A stretch of DNA of 16,441 bases from Obelidium mucronatum (GCA_025765595.1 JAIVFH010000514.1:1-16441); one strand, 5' to 3'. Positions 1 to 10,702 are shown, counted from the first letter of the stretch. Notes: generated from the sequence alone by a model not told the origin. Numbers and translations: made by a program.

Positions 1-81
1 TGATTCCTTCTCTCTTGTCAAATGGTGGCTTTGGATGACTGTGCCACCTTTTTCTGCATCTGTTCCAGATTAATCACACAC

Positions 82-1360
82 TTACACGGCAACAAGGAGA
101 AACTTGCTCTCACATTTCAAGAATTCAAGCGGCCCTCCACTATTGCGCTTGATTCTTTTGCTTGGTTGGCCGCCGAGGACTCCTTTCAAAGTATCACTTC
201 GCTGTCAGAGCTCAGGATGCAATTGAAGTAGAGGCATCCGAATCACTACCGTTGGAAATAGCTGGTGCAAAGGGCGCCATATTTGTCTTGATGCCCTTGA
301 AGGCAACCTTGTATTTGTTACGATTGAGTGAAGTACAGATGCTGGAATGTCGATCGACTTGCGAGAGCCTTTGGTGGCAGCGGCAGTAGTTAACTTGAAC
401 ACAGGCTCCAATGGCTCAATTGAGAAGATGGTGCTGGAATTCGTAGACAATTCTTTTTTTGTGAAGTGTTTACCAATCTGGTAGAAATAAAAAGGGAATC
501 CCCCAATAAATAAATACCGTTTTCAAGGTCTTCAAGTGTTTCAAAATCCGTCGAGTCTGATTGATGAAGCTGATGAACAGGCTCTTGTTGCTTCTTGATA
601 ACCGAGCGAATAGTTTTCGCTGCTGTTGGAAACTCTTTGGACAGCTCTTGCAACAATCCAACACCAATATTTGGAAAAAACAGTATGACTAAGTGACGTT
701 GGTAACTTTACAGCACATGTGTAGTTGGGTCCGTGGTTGTGTTTGTTCAAGCTGACGATAGTGGCACCAAGACTCAAGGCTGCAGAACAGAAATTTACAC
801 TGGGAGCAAATACAGGGGTTTTTTGGTTACCTTCTTTGATATGCTTTGGCTTGTGCTTGAATGGGGTCACTTGTCTCGCTGCTTGGAGTGATTCTGAAAT
901 TCTGGTACCATTTTGAACGTCGCCTTCTTCATCAACACTTGACTCGCTAACAATATCATCAAGATCTAATACTCCAGCATTCAATACCTCTTGTGACAAG
1001 TAGTTATCCTTGAGAAGAAAATAGCGTGTAAGCTCGAGTAAACAAAACACCAGCTGCGCCACTCCACCACCCCACCTCTCCAACAAACGGGTTGTCTTCA
1101 CTTGAATTCTCACTTGAGTTGTTTTTGGCTCCCCCAATTAAGCGAAGTACTAAATGAACGGTTGATTGGTCCTTGAGACCAACTCCTGAGAGAGTTGCAG
1201 AATCATCACAAAGTTGCTTCCCAGCAAAGATAAGTCGCTGCTGGTCAGGTGGAACAAGTTGCGCCGCGTAAATTTTCTCTTTGAGTTGCCCAACAGTGTC
1301 GCATTCTCCCAATTCAATGATGACTGTCGTGTTGACCAGTGTTTTGACGAAAACCTGCAT
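82..1360 (-). CDS. Ubiquitin-like protein with C-terminal extension, possible MSP/VAP-like domain
   Basis: The first 77 residues are a ubiquitin fold: the start MQVFVKTL, the block [14 protein letters not shown] that is identical to ubiquitin, then HLVLRLIGG. The C-terminal di-glycine is kept, but the usual Arg before it is Ile. My exon model is 1076-1360, 831-1008, 712-779, 518-644, 395-452, 250-341 and 82-182. Phases agree at every junction, introns are 51-67 nt, and the product is about 302 residues. After an acidic, Ser-rich linker the last ~80 residues contain [10 protein letters not shown], then a Gly/Pro stretch, then [11 protein letters not shown]. That motif order resembles the MSP (VAP) beta-sandwich; this is inference. 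The 3' exons are the weakest part: the 342-394 intron uses a GTTAAC donor. A ubiquitin-like fusion cleaved after GG, or an uncleaved adaptor, are both possible roles. It is divergent from the NDR kinase gene. Confidence 0.6.
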
Positions 1361-1863
1361 TTTCTTTTGGATTTTTTTATTTTAGATGGAAAATCTGAAA
1401 GGATTCTGTTCCGGGAATCTGGGGGGCCTCCACACACTCAGCATCGTATTCCCAGCAATCTTGGGCAGCATCGTCCGTTTGTTTTAATCAGGCTTGCTTA
1501 CTTCCTTGTTGTATATGGGCTTCCAATCGACACTTTCTTGCCTCGTTACTGGTTGCTGAAGCAGCGTCAAGTCAACATCCAATTCTATTTTAAAAGAAGA
1601 AAAGACAGCACATCATTCCTGACATGATACATCGAAGGCAACCGCAGAATCCTCGAAGAAGCTCGTTTCGCGTTTCCACAGGAAACACAACTCATCCAAC
1701 CGTGATAATGTCTATTGTGGACAATATTCAAGAGGTGGATCAAAGTCAGTGTCGTTCTGCTGCTAGTGGGATATCTTCCCAAAATGAATTCGAATAGATC
1801 TTGCTGAAAAGTTAACTAAATATAATAAAATATTCAAATAAAAAATTAATTAAAATAATTTGA
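1361..1863. other. Divergent intergenic region, with a possible upstream exon
   Basis: This is the shared 5' region of two divergent genes. Its right part (about 1798-1862) is extremely AT-rich, as expected of a promoter or an intron. A plus-strand open frame runs from ATG 1624 to TAG 1796 (57 codons) and looks coding in composition. It could be an upstream exon of the kinase gene: a donor at 1735 and an acceptor ending at 1875 would join it in frame to the kinase N-terminus. It could equally be an upstream ORF or chance. No TATA box or other specific regulatory site can be assigned. Confidence 0.4.
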
Positions 1864-3585
<1,722 letters not shown>

Positions 3586-3617
3586 TTTTCATGGGATCTT
3601 CATTATCATAAAAGCTA

Positions 3618-3623
3618 AATAAA
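3618..3623 (+). terminator. Probable polyadenylation signal of the NDR kinase gene
   Basis: An AATAAA hexamer lies 33 nt after the kinase stop codon in an AT-rich 3' region. Position and sequence fit a canonical poly(A) signal, but such hexamers also occur by chance in AT-rich DNA. Confidence 0.4.
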
Positions 3624-4086
3624 TAGTCGCGGGCATATATTAATATTTTCAGATATTGCTTTTGGTTTTATAGCAATCTAACAATTAAAAAAACTAAAAC
3701 ACTCATTGTAATCTATTCTTAAGAGCAGCCAAAAAATAATATTCTAGCTAACAAGAAAGTATAAAATATGGACATCATTAAAACAACTATATCTCGATTT
3801 TCTCTCGTGTCATTCTTAAAATAAAGAGTAGCCGTGAAGAAACACCGCCAGTGGTCACCATTGATGCAGGGACCTCTATCTTTTGCCGCCTATTTTTTGC
3901 CGCAGTGCATTTTCTCATCAATCATTCTTTCAGTTGGCGAGTTTCCGATAGAAGAGTGGAAACTGTGTAATATTCTGATTTACTGGCCCTATTCGCCATT
4001 CGAAAAAATGTATGCGAGTGTGTATAGCTTGCAAAGAAACTTCCGATAGCTTGGATGGTGTGGTATTGTTGAAATATTGGTTGGAG

Positions 4087-4112
4087 GTTGAAGGCGTCCC
4101 AAACAACCACCA
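4087..4112 (+). repeat. GGCGTCCC-core dispersed repeat, copy 1
   Basis: First of four copies of a motif beginning TTGAAGGCGTCCC followed by an ACC-rich half. Read in frame it starts V-E-G-V-P, but one extra A after the core shifts the reading compared with the other copies, which suggests decay or no coding role. Confidence 0.55.
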
Positions 4113-4238
4113 GCCAATACGCCAGTAATTCAAGGACGAGAATTACGATCAGTGTGTTATTTAGCGCTTCAAATTATCGGTTGAATTGAATCATGTCTAT
4201 TGTAAAACTAATAATGATGGTGTCAGCCGTTATTTTTG

Positions 4239-4266
4239 AAAAAAAAAAAAAAAAAAAAAAAAAAAA
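4239..4266 (+). repeat. Poly(A) tract of 28 nt
   Basis: An uninterrupted run of 28 A residues begins after TATTTTTG and ends before GGAAACCACC. It could be slippage-expanded simple sequence or the relic poly(A) tail of a retroposed copy. No AATAAA lies just upstream and I found no flanking target-site duplication, so the retroposition reading is weak. Confidence 0.9.
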
Positions 4267-4324
4267 GGAAACCACCGACGGCAATACCTAAACCTGTGGC
4301 TAAATTTTTCTATTACTCTTCAAG

Positions 4325-4680
4325 CGTCTCTCTGTATCCCGGCCATCCGATTCCCGAGAGTTTTGCTTTTACGAATGTACGAAAAAAATAGCTGGCCTGT
4401 CGTATCAAATAGAGCAACAGAGGCTGGAATTGAGGGAAATGGCGTTTTGCGAAAAAATCAGATACGAGAGATCAAAAGGATCCTGTCTACCGCCGAATGC
4501 AATCAAACTTTACGGTACTTCAAGAAGAAAAGTGGAAAGCATCAAACCACTTGAGACCAGATTGCTGACAGTTGAGGGCGTCCCAACATCTATCATATCA
4601 ATCCGAACTGATAATTGCAACACCTTGAATTTCCTTAGTGGTGATTTTTCGAACATTAACACAGTCCACAGTCCGCCGGC
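4325..4680 (+). CDS. Putative orphan coding exon or decayed gene fragment
   Basis: A plus-strand frame stays open from a TAA near 4300 to a TAA at 4680-4682. It follows a pyrimidine-rich tract ending in CTTCAAG at 4324, like a splice acceptor. The translation is protein-like, with YECTKKIAGLSYQIEQQR, LREMAFCEKIRYERS and LLTVEGVPTSI, and includes repeat copy 2. The first ATG is well inside the frame, so it would need an upstream exon, which I could not identify. A GTAAAT donor-like site at 4681 could lead onward, but its phase (2) does not join the exon-like segment carrying copy 3. I recognise no family. It may be an exon, part of a pseudogene, or chance. Confidence 0.3.
4571..4594 (+). repeat. 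GGCGTCCC-core dispersed repeat, copy 2
   Basis: This copy reads GTTGAGGGCGTCCCAACATC and onward, translating as V-E-G-V-P-T-S-I inside the putative exon 4325-4680. Its one difference in the left half is a silent A-to-G change in the Glu codon. Confidence 0.55.
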
Positions 4681-4830
4681 GTAAATAACAGTTCCTGTAC
4701 TGTCAACCTTTCAATTCCCCAGCCAAAAATTATTGACTTATTTTACTAGATCGCATAGGGCTAGGAAGATATAGTTTTACGACTTCCATCAGTTTACCAC
4801 CGATTCCAACGATTAATTCAATAGGTAATA

Positions 4831-4854
4831 ATTGAAGGCGTCCCAACAACTATC
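4831..4854 (+). repeat. GGCGTCCC-core dispersed repeat, copy 3
   Basis: This copy reads ATTGAAGGCGTCCCAACAAC and onward, translating as I-E-G-V-P-T-T-I-A-E-L before a stop at about 4886. An acceptor-like TTCAATAG lies just upstream (ending at 4824). Confidence 0.55.
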
Positions 4855-5238
4855 GCCGAACTCAAGGTTACTTGCCAATTTCCGTAGACACTTTACAATC
4901 ACTTCTCCTCAGTTTCGTAGCTTTCTCTTCTTTGAGTCTTGCATGCTTTTGGGTATTTTTGTGAATTATTGTGATTTGATGCCTTCCTGAATTCTTTTAA
5001 ATGATACACTTTCAGCGCCGTTTGGTAGGAGATTGGTGTCCTAATAAGTGGTAGGGAAGTCTCCCACAGCAGGAATATACAGTCAGTGGAACAGGTCAGC
5101 AACTTGAATTTGATAGGATTATGTATTATCGAACAACACACGATGCTGTTGAAAGGCCAAGGAGAATATAGCGGCCTACAACGGTATTATTTCACATTAA
5201 GGATTAGGTTTTTTTCGTCGAAAATCGAAGGTTCAAAA

Positions 5239-5262
5239 GTTGAAGGCGTCCCTCCAACCATC
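5239..5262 (+). repeat. GGCGTCCC-core dispersed repeat, copy 4
   Basis: This copy reads GTTGAAGGCGTCCCTCCAAC and onward, translating as V-E-G-V-P-P-T-I-D-Q in an open frame that runs to a stop near 5353. It agrees with copy 3 beyond the core (ATCG, then CAA or GAA), extending the similarity to about 30 nt. Confidence 0.55.
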
Positions 5263-5896
5263 GACCAATCGAAATCAAACAGCAATGGCTTTTGTTGGCA
5301 ATATAGAGAATTGGGTAGCTCGAGTTGGAAATTCAGAACAGCAATATTGGCATGATAGAACAATAGTCAGACCAGATTTCAAATAGAGCCGAAATCACGC
5401 ATTTAGACCAACAGACCACGTATCAAATTCGGATGGTGCGGCAAATTGCTTTCAAGGGACTGAAAAGGAATTGGATCAATTCCGGCCGGCTGATGTGACA
5501 AGGGATCTTACTACAGTAATATTGTCCGTATCATCTTGTACGAAAAAAAAAACACTCAACCCAGGTTGAAGTGCAAACAAAAAACAAAAACAACCGGCCA
5601 TTTTCCTGTATGGAAGGTTTTAAGTATCAGCAAGTGGTAAACATTATGTTTTGAATGTTACCTTCAACCAAAACCATGGCTCCCAGGAGCATTTTGGTAA
5701 AAATAAATAAATTATAACCTGTCAAGTTGAACTGTTAACATGGTCCCATAAATTTATGTTGCATCGTCTACTTACGGTTCAGGTCTTTTTTTTTTTTTTT
5801 AAATTTTTACACATTTTTTTTCAGCAACAAAAGTGGACCTAAACAAAGTTTAGCCTATACGATACCATGAAATAAAATAAAAATTGCATTCAAACC

Positions 5897-6689
5897 TCAC
5901 AAGACAGATGGAGCGTTCGAGTCACCAGGCTTTGAATGCGTAGCAGGTACCATTTCCTCAGCTTTTGGACATGCCTCACAGTCGAGGGGCGCCTCTTCCA
6001 AGGGAGCCAAAACCACGCATCGGTCCATCACTGCGCCATACAGCTTCTCACCGCACATGTACTCTACATGCGCGAGTAATGGGAAGCATCCGTTGTTATT
6101 GCAACTTGGGTAAAACTCCAACTCCAGGAGCTTTGGCAAAAGGAGCACGTCCAGCTCCACCGATCCGATGCCAAAATTATCAGCAGTTGCATTTGCGCAC
6201 TTCACAAACTGCTCTGCTTCATATTCAGCATCGTAATACGGGGAAGTGCTAGCACGCAACCCTGCGTGAGCCAGCTGCACCAACGCGCGAGCAGCGACGC
6301 TCTCCGCCACCTTCAGGGTCGAGGCGGAAACCTCGACTTGCTTCCAAGCGGTGGCGAGCTCATCCTTTTGGCACAGGACAACTCCCTGGTATCTCTGCGC
6401 AATGGCCTGCAATGTGGCCACAGAGTCACATAGCTGGGAGTTGTCCTCCTTCAGACGTTGCACTTCAGCAACCGAAGCCTCCATCGCGCTGGAGTGTCCG
6501 GCTACCAACGCCTCAAGAAATTCAACCCGGCGCTCCAAACGAGCGCAATATTCATCCGACTTCTCAGTCAAATGAATAGTTGGGTGAATACGGGGAATTA
6601 TCGCCGATTGTTTGGCTTTCACCGGTTGGGGCTTCCAAGTGGGCCCCGGTGCCACTGGGGCTAAACGAGTGCTGTTCCGGAGCGGGATC
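5897..6689 (-). CDS. GC-rich hypothetical protein with coiled coil (5' end unresolved)
   Basis: I do not recognise this protein. The minus-strand frame is open from an in-frame TAA near 6714 to the TGA at 5897-5899. It contains a Pro-rich start (RLAPVAPGPTWKPQPVKAKQ), a coiled-coil-like stretch rich in Leu, Glu and Ala (SDEYCARLERRVEFLEALVA through LQAIAQRYQ), a Tyr/Glu-rich middle (SPYYDAEYEAEQF), then a Cys-containing acidic tail. No ATG lies in the first ~70 codons of the frame, so either an upstream exon supplies the start or translation begins at the internal Met near 6481. A CCTAG acceptor ending at 6690 could join an exon ending at a GTATGG donor near 6747. GC content is about 55-63% against 43-48% in neighbouring genes, and no intron is visible within it. 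Confidence 0.5.
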
Positions 6690-6917
6690 CTAGGAAATTC
6701 GCAGGCTGTGAGTTACTTGAATACTTCACTTCATTCGAATTCCATACCGGTTTAACGTTGGCTTGCAAGACAGAGGACTTAACGCACTGTTGATTCAAAA
6801 TGTTATAAAGACAAATGACACGACTTATTTATGTTTAATACCTCTTCTGTATCCGTGAATTGTTGAATGTTTTTTATCAAAACAAGAATTGTCAGGGTTG
6901 AGAAATTTCAGTTAGCG

Positions 6918-6941
6918 AACAACAACAACAACGACGACGAC
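6918..6941 (+). repeat. AAC/GAC trinucleotide microsatellite
   Basis: Five AAC units followed directly by three GAC units. Confidence 0.8.
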
Positions 6942-7182
6942 GCACGCGAGACAGAGAGGAAAAAAAAATTTGGGATATAGATCGTGGTGGGATATCATAG
7001 AAGAAGTTTCCAGTTCGTAGGTAGTTGGGAGATGAATTCATTTGTGTTAGAGGTTGCTGCAAACGAAGCCATGTCAGACTATCCAACAGGACCCGCCACT
7101 AGCTCGCATACTTAGTATGAGTGAAATCGATCCATCCTTCAGTTGTCCCTCCGTGACTCCCAAGTATTCGCTCCCTGGGGTT

Positions 7183-7229
7183 AACAACACCAACAACAAA
7201 CCAACGACAACAAACCAACAACAAAAAAG
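7183..7229 (+). repeat. AAC-rich low-complexity tract
   Basis: An imperfect AAC/CAA tract of about 47 nt ending in AAAAAAG. On the opposite strand it would encode Val/Leu runs that imitate a membrane segment, so hydrophobic minus-strand frames here should not be trusted. Confidence 0.7.
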
Positions 7230-7350
7230 AATGTGATAAAAAGCGCGTCGAAGCTTTGCTTCCCTTTGCGAGGTCGGTATAGTGCAGTAAACTGAAGATA
7301 GAGACGCGATCACACAATGAAAGGGGGTTTTACCTTGGCGAGATGACTGA

Positions 7351-8512
7351 ATGGCGTCGCAAATACAGTCATTTTTATGAAAGAAAAAAGAGGATTCCAA
7401 AGGCAACTTCCAAACACATCGAGACAATTTCAGACAATATTAAATGAACACAACAAGCTGATTCCAGCCGTAGTTTGTGCTGTCAAGGGACCTTTGTGGA
7501 CATGGTCTGTTTTTTGTGTTCAGTCTTTGTTTGTATCGAGCAGGTAAACTTGCATTTGGAACTGCGCGTTATACCCTCCCTGCCCAGCCTCAATGCGGGC
7601 TATTTGAGTTATCCGGAAGATTCCAGCGAGGGATAGACATGCAGTTGACTTGAGGTTTCCGGACACCAAAGCTGCCTTCTGACGGTTTTGGTTTCACCAG
7701 AAGTCCAGCCGAGAGAAAGAGATGCGATAAGTACCCATGGTGGCGAACTACACAGCGAATTCCATTCATATTTTGACTGTGAGGCTGTGAGTTCGTGTTT
7801 TCAAGGTAATAGCTCAACCATATTTGAACATTCTCAACCAATGTATTTTTTGGGAAACAGATGCCACGGTCAAACAGAATCAGTCAATGCAACATGTTTC
7901 CCAAGAGCAAAATAACAGCACACTTGATTCAGAATTTAACAGCAAAGACCAAATCCGATATTTAACGCAGGATAATGACTCCCGAAAATATTTAAAAAGC
8001 AGGCGAATGAGACGCGACGCCGTTCCGCAGTTGCTCGAATGTATAATGAAGAGAAACGCATGAAATTGAATCATATCGCCCAAGCGGTCGCCATCAGATC
8101 CACAAGTTCGTTTCAGCAGTTCGTTTCAGCACAGATATTGTTGAGTGGGAATCGGTTGGCCGCTATGTTGGAGACGACCGTGACGTGTCAAAGCAACTAA
8201 AATGGGTGTTATTTTCCATCAAACGCCAAATAGCGCCTTCAAGATACCTCTCACATCAAAAATCTCGAAACATTCGCCATGTTAATATCTGGTATGACTT
8301 TCATGATAGATTCCATTGGTTAGTGTGGTTTGAGTTCGATTTTTATCAATATCATGCATTCCAGGGTTTTAGATATTTTGACAAACAATCTCATTGAACA
8401 GTTATTAAGTTGGCGATTGAACAGCGCAGTCTTACAGGAGGGTTATGCATCAGTCAAGGAGTACCAGGAAATCCCTGCCAAAGATACTCATATTATTGCA
8501 ATATTTTTCTGA
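7351..8512 (+). CDS. Unrecognised multi-exon gene of about 234 residues
   Basis: The gene is inferred from five phase-consistent introns rather than one long frame. The 3' exons 7701-7805, 7861-8040, 8135-8291 and 8365-8512 join with GT-AG introns (55, 94 and 73 nt) and end at a TGA. Upstream, 7544-7607 and 7424-7469 also join in phase, and a 5-nt first exon at ATG 7351 would supply the start; these 5' exons are much less certain. The product has a polar Gln/Asn-rich middle, a basic patch KYLKSRRMRRDAVPQLLE, then VEWESVGRYVGDD and SKQLKWVLFSIKRQ, ending DTHIIAIFF. The W-x(n)-VG pattern faintly recalls Myb/SANT helices, which is not enough to assign a family. It converges on the dehydratase gene with 30 bp between stop codons, so the 3' UTRs must overlap. 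Confidence 0.5.
8105..8130 (+). repeat. 13-bp tandem duplication at a splice acceptor
   Basis: The 13-mer AGTTCGTTTCAGC occurs twice head to tail inside the inferred intron 8041-8134, a few bases before the acceptor CAG at 8134. It duplicates a TTTCAG acceptor-like sequence. Confidence 0.85.
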
Positions 8513-8542
8513 GCTTTTATTTTCATTTCAGGTATTAATATT

Positions 8543-10702
8543 TCAAATGTCAGTTGTGCAACCCAAAGAAGCGCTATTCACGTTCTTGATGAACTTGAAC
8601 AAGGTTCCCTTGCTGACCTTGTAAGGAGGAGCCACCCAGCTTTCCTTACGCTTTGCAAACTCGGCATCAGAAACATTGGTGTCAATGACACGAGAGTTTG
8701 CATCAATGGTGATGATGTCGTCATCCTTCAGAAGAGCAATTGGTCCTCCTTCTTGAGCTTCTGGGGTAATGTGACCAATAATGAATCCCTATTTGAAAAC
8801 TTGATGTGAGAAAGAAGGGCGCATAGAAATAAAACTCCAACTCACGTGAGAACCGCCAGAGAATCGTCCATCAGTCAAAAGGGCTACAGAGTCTCCAAGA
8901 CCAGCACCCATAATAACAGAGGTGGGCGTCAACATTTCTGGCATACCTGGACCTCCCTTTGGCCCTTCATATCGAATCACAACAACATGGCCCTTTTGAA
9001 TCTTTCCATCCTCGACCGCCTTTAACATGTCTTCTTCAGAGTCGAAGACACGGGCTTTACCAGTGAAAGCCATTCCTTCCTTTCCGGTAATCTTGGCGAC
9101 ACTTCCTTCTGGGGCAACTTGTCCACGGAGGATTTGAATGTGTCCAGATGACTTGATTGGGTTTGACAGTGGGCGGAGGACTTGTTGGCCTGGAGTCAAG
9201 CCTGGGAGGTTTTCAACGTTTTCTTTCAGTGTCTTTCCAGTGACAGAGATAGTGTCTCCGTGAAGAAGCCCTTCGGAAAGGAGGTACTTGAGGACGGCTG
9301 GAGTTCCACCAATGTTGTGAATGTCTTCCATGACGTATTTACCACTATTTGCAGAAAAAGATAGCGGGGTTAAGAGGCACAGAACTGAAAGCTTTGACCA
9401 ATAAAAAAAAACCTTGGCTTCAAGTCTGCAATAAATGGAATCTTGTCACTTATAGTCTGGAAGTCATCAATAGTCATTGGGATTCCAAAAGTACGCGCAA
9501 TAGCAAGAAGATGGAGAACAACATTGGTGGATCCTTTTTTTTTAAAGGAAAAGTGAGAAAACATGCAAATAATCATTCAGCTAAAGAAAAATCAAACCTC
9601 CAAGAGCCATGGTAACAACGATGGCATTTTCAAGAGATTGACGGGTAACGATATCAGAGGGCTTGATGTCGTCAATCAACAATTTTTCAATAGCAGCACC
9701 CGCCTTCAAGCATTCCTCGATCTTCAAAGGATCAACAGCAGGAGTAGATGATGAGTATGGAAGAGTTAAACCAATGGCTTCAATCGCACTGGCCATTGAG
9801 TTGGCGGTGTACATTCCACCACAAGCTCCGGCACCAGGACATGAGTTACGGACAATATCAGCACGCTCTTGTTCAGTGATCTTTCCAGAAAGGAATTCTC
9901 CATAACTTTGGAACGCAGAAACAACGTCCAAAGACTTTTGAGCTGGATTCTTGATTAGTTTTTTGGATCACCTTGGTCAACAAATTTTAGGGTACTAACT
10001 TCCATCACTTCCACTGCAGGAGCCTGGCTTAATGGTACCTCCGTAAACCATCAACGAAGGACGATTAACACGACCCATTGCAATAACACATCCAGGCATG
10101 TTCTTGTCGCATCCAGGAATAGAAATGTTGGCATCATACCATTGAGCTTTCATGACGGTTTCAATGGAATCGGCAATAATTTCACGCGACTGCAAAGAGA
10201 AGCCCATTCCTTCCGTTCCCATAGAAATACCATCACTTTTTTTTTCTTCAAGTCAGATAAAGGGTTAAACTCCAAAACACTGAAAAGACGAACCTGACAC
10301 CGATCGTGTTAAATCTGAGACCAACCAATTTTCGCTGCTCGACACCCTTTTTCACCGCAGCAGCCAGATCGTTCAAGTGCATATTACATGGGTTTCCCTC
10401 GTACCTTTATTACAGCGGGGTTAGGTGAAAGAAAAAGAAACTGAAAGCAAACGGTACATACCACACGGAGCTGATTCCAACTTGAGGATAAGACATTTGG
10501 ACATCAGTGATACCCACCGCGTGGACTATGGAAAAGTGGTGAGTTCCGATCTTTTAAGCATCGCTCCAGCAATCAATCAGAACATACGCATCGCCTGGGA
10601 GGCTCCTTGCGACTTTGGCTGGGTAATTCGTGCTGAAAACTTGTTTGGCGCAGTTGCTGCAGCCGTTGACTGCCTGCGGATTTGACTGGCGAATCTTTGC
10701 AT
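8543..10702 (-). CDS. ilvD: Dihydroxy-acid dehydratase, probably mitochondrial
   Basis: This enzyme dehydrates 2,3-dihydroxy acids to 2-oxo acids, the third common step of valine and isoleucine synthesis, using an Fe-S cluster. Eight exons: 10588-10702, 10462-10525, 10294-10404, 10000-10235, 9598-9942, 9413-9533, 8846-9344 and 8543-8788. All phases agree; introns are 57-68 nt and the product is 578 residues, typical for the family. Visible motifs are [62 protein letters not shown] (Cys ~139), [19 protein letters not shown] (Cys ~210), [11 protein letters not shown] and [12 protein letters not shown] with the family's catalytic Ser. The start [20 protein letters not shown] is Arg/Ser/Ala-rich without acidic residues, like a mitochondrial presequence, and lacks the Ala-Phe motif of diatom plastid leaders. 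It lies tandem downstream of RPS16. Confidence 0.97.

Larger units (their letters stand above)
3586..4324. other. AT-rich intergenic region with no confident gene
   Basis: The left part (3586-3830) is strongly AT-rich and holds the kinase 3' region. A 71-codon plus-strand frame at 3834-4049 starts without an ATG and has no recognisable motif. The first V-E-G-V-P repeat copy and a 28-nt A tract lie further right. I cannot assign a gene here. Confidence 0.5.
4681..5896. other. Intergenic region carrying repeat copies 3 and 4; no confident gene
   Basis: Only short open frames occur and none has a recognisable domain. An 89-codon plus-strand frame (5086-5355) contains repeat copy 4 but lacks a plausible start and a clear exon partner. 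The right part (5540-5896) is AT-rich, with a 15-nt T run at 5786-5800 and another T-rich stretch near 5814-5821. These lie about 75-110 nt downstream of the minus-strand GC-rich ORF and would read as A-rich on its strand. Confidence 0.5.
6706..7350. other. Intergenic region between divergent genes, with AAC/GAC simple repeats
   Basis: No gene is supported. An ATG at 7032 opens a 27-codon frame ending at TAG 7113-7115, with a GTATGAGT donor-like sequence at 7115. This may be a first exon of the downstream plus-strand gene, but I found no acceptor that continues the frame. A segment around 7235-7275 reads DKKRVEALLPFAR and looks coding-like but cannot be linked to anything. Simple repeats are listed separately. 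Confidence 0.4.

Noticed and set aside
18..87. A further terminal exon (18-59) of the ubiquitin-like gene after a 28-nt intron
   Set aside because: It splices in phase and reaches a stop, but 28 nt is far shorter than every other intron here; the frame simply ends at TAA 82-84.
688..711. A 23-28 nt mini-intron in the ubiquitin-like gene
   Set aside because: A 67-nt intron (645-711) uses the same donor, fits the size range and keeps the correct downstream frame.
1214..1627. Plus-strand 137-codon frame
   Set aside because: It begins inside the antisense of the ubiquitin-like exon, where the minus strand clearly encodes the ubiquitin fold, and continues into the promoter region without any motif.
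7074..7427. Minus-strand 117-codon frame with a hydrophobic Val/Leu segment resembling a membrane protein
   Set aside because: The hydrophobic run is the complement of the AAC-rich tract at 7183-7229; nothing else in the frame supports a gene.
8041..8200. Alternative open frame reading NETRRRSAVARMYNEEKRMK across the intron at 8041-8134
   Set aside because: It looks coding-like, but accepting it breaks the phase with the well-joined exons on both sides; kept as intron.
10425..10685. Plus-strand 86-codon frame opposite the dehydratase 5' exons
   Set aside because: Antisense to conserved exons that splice in phase; no independent coding evidence.
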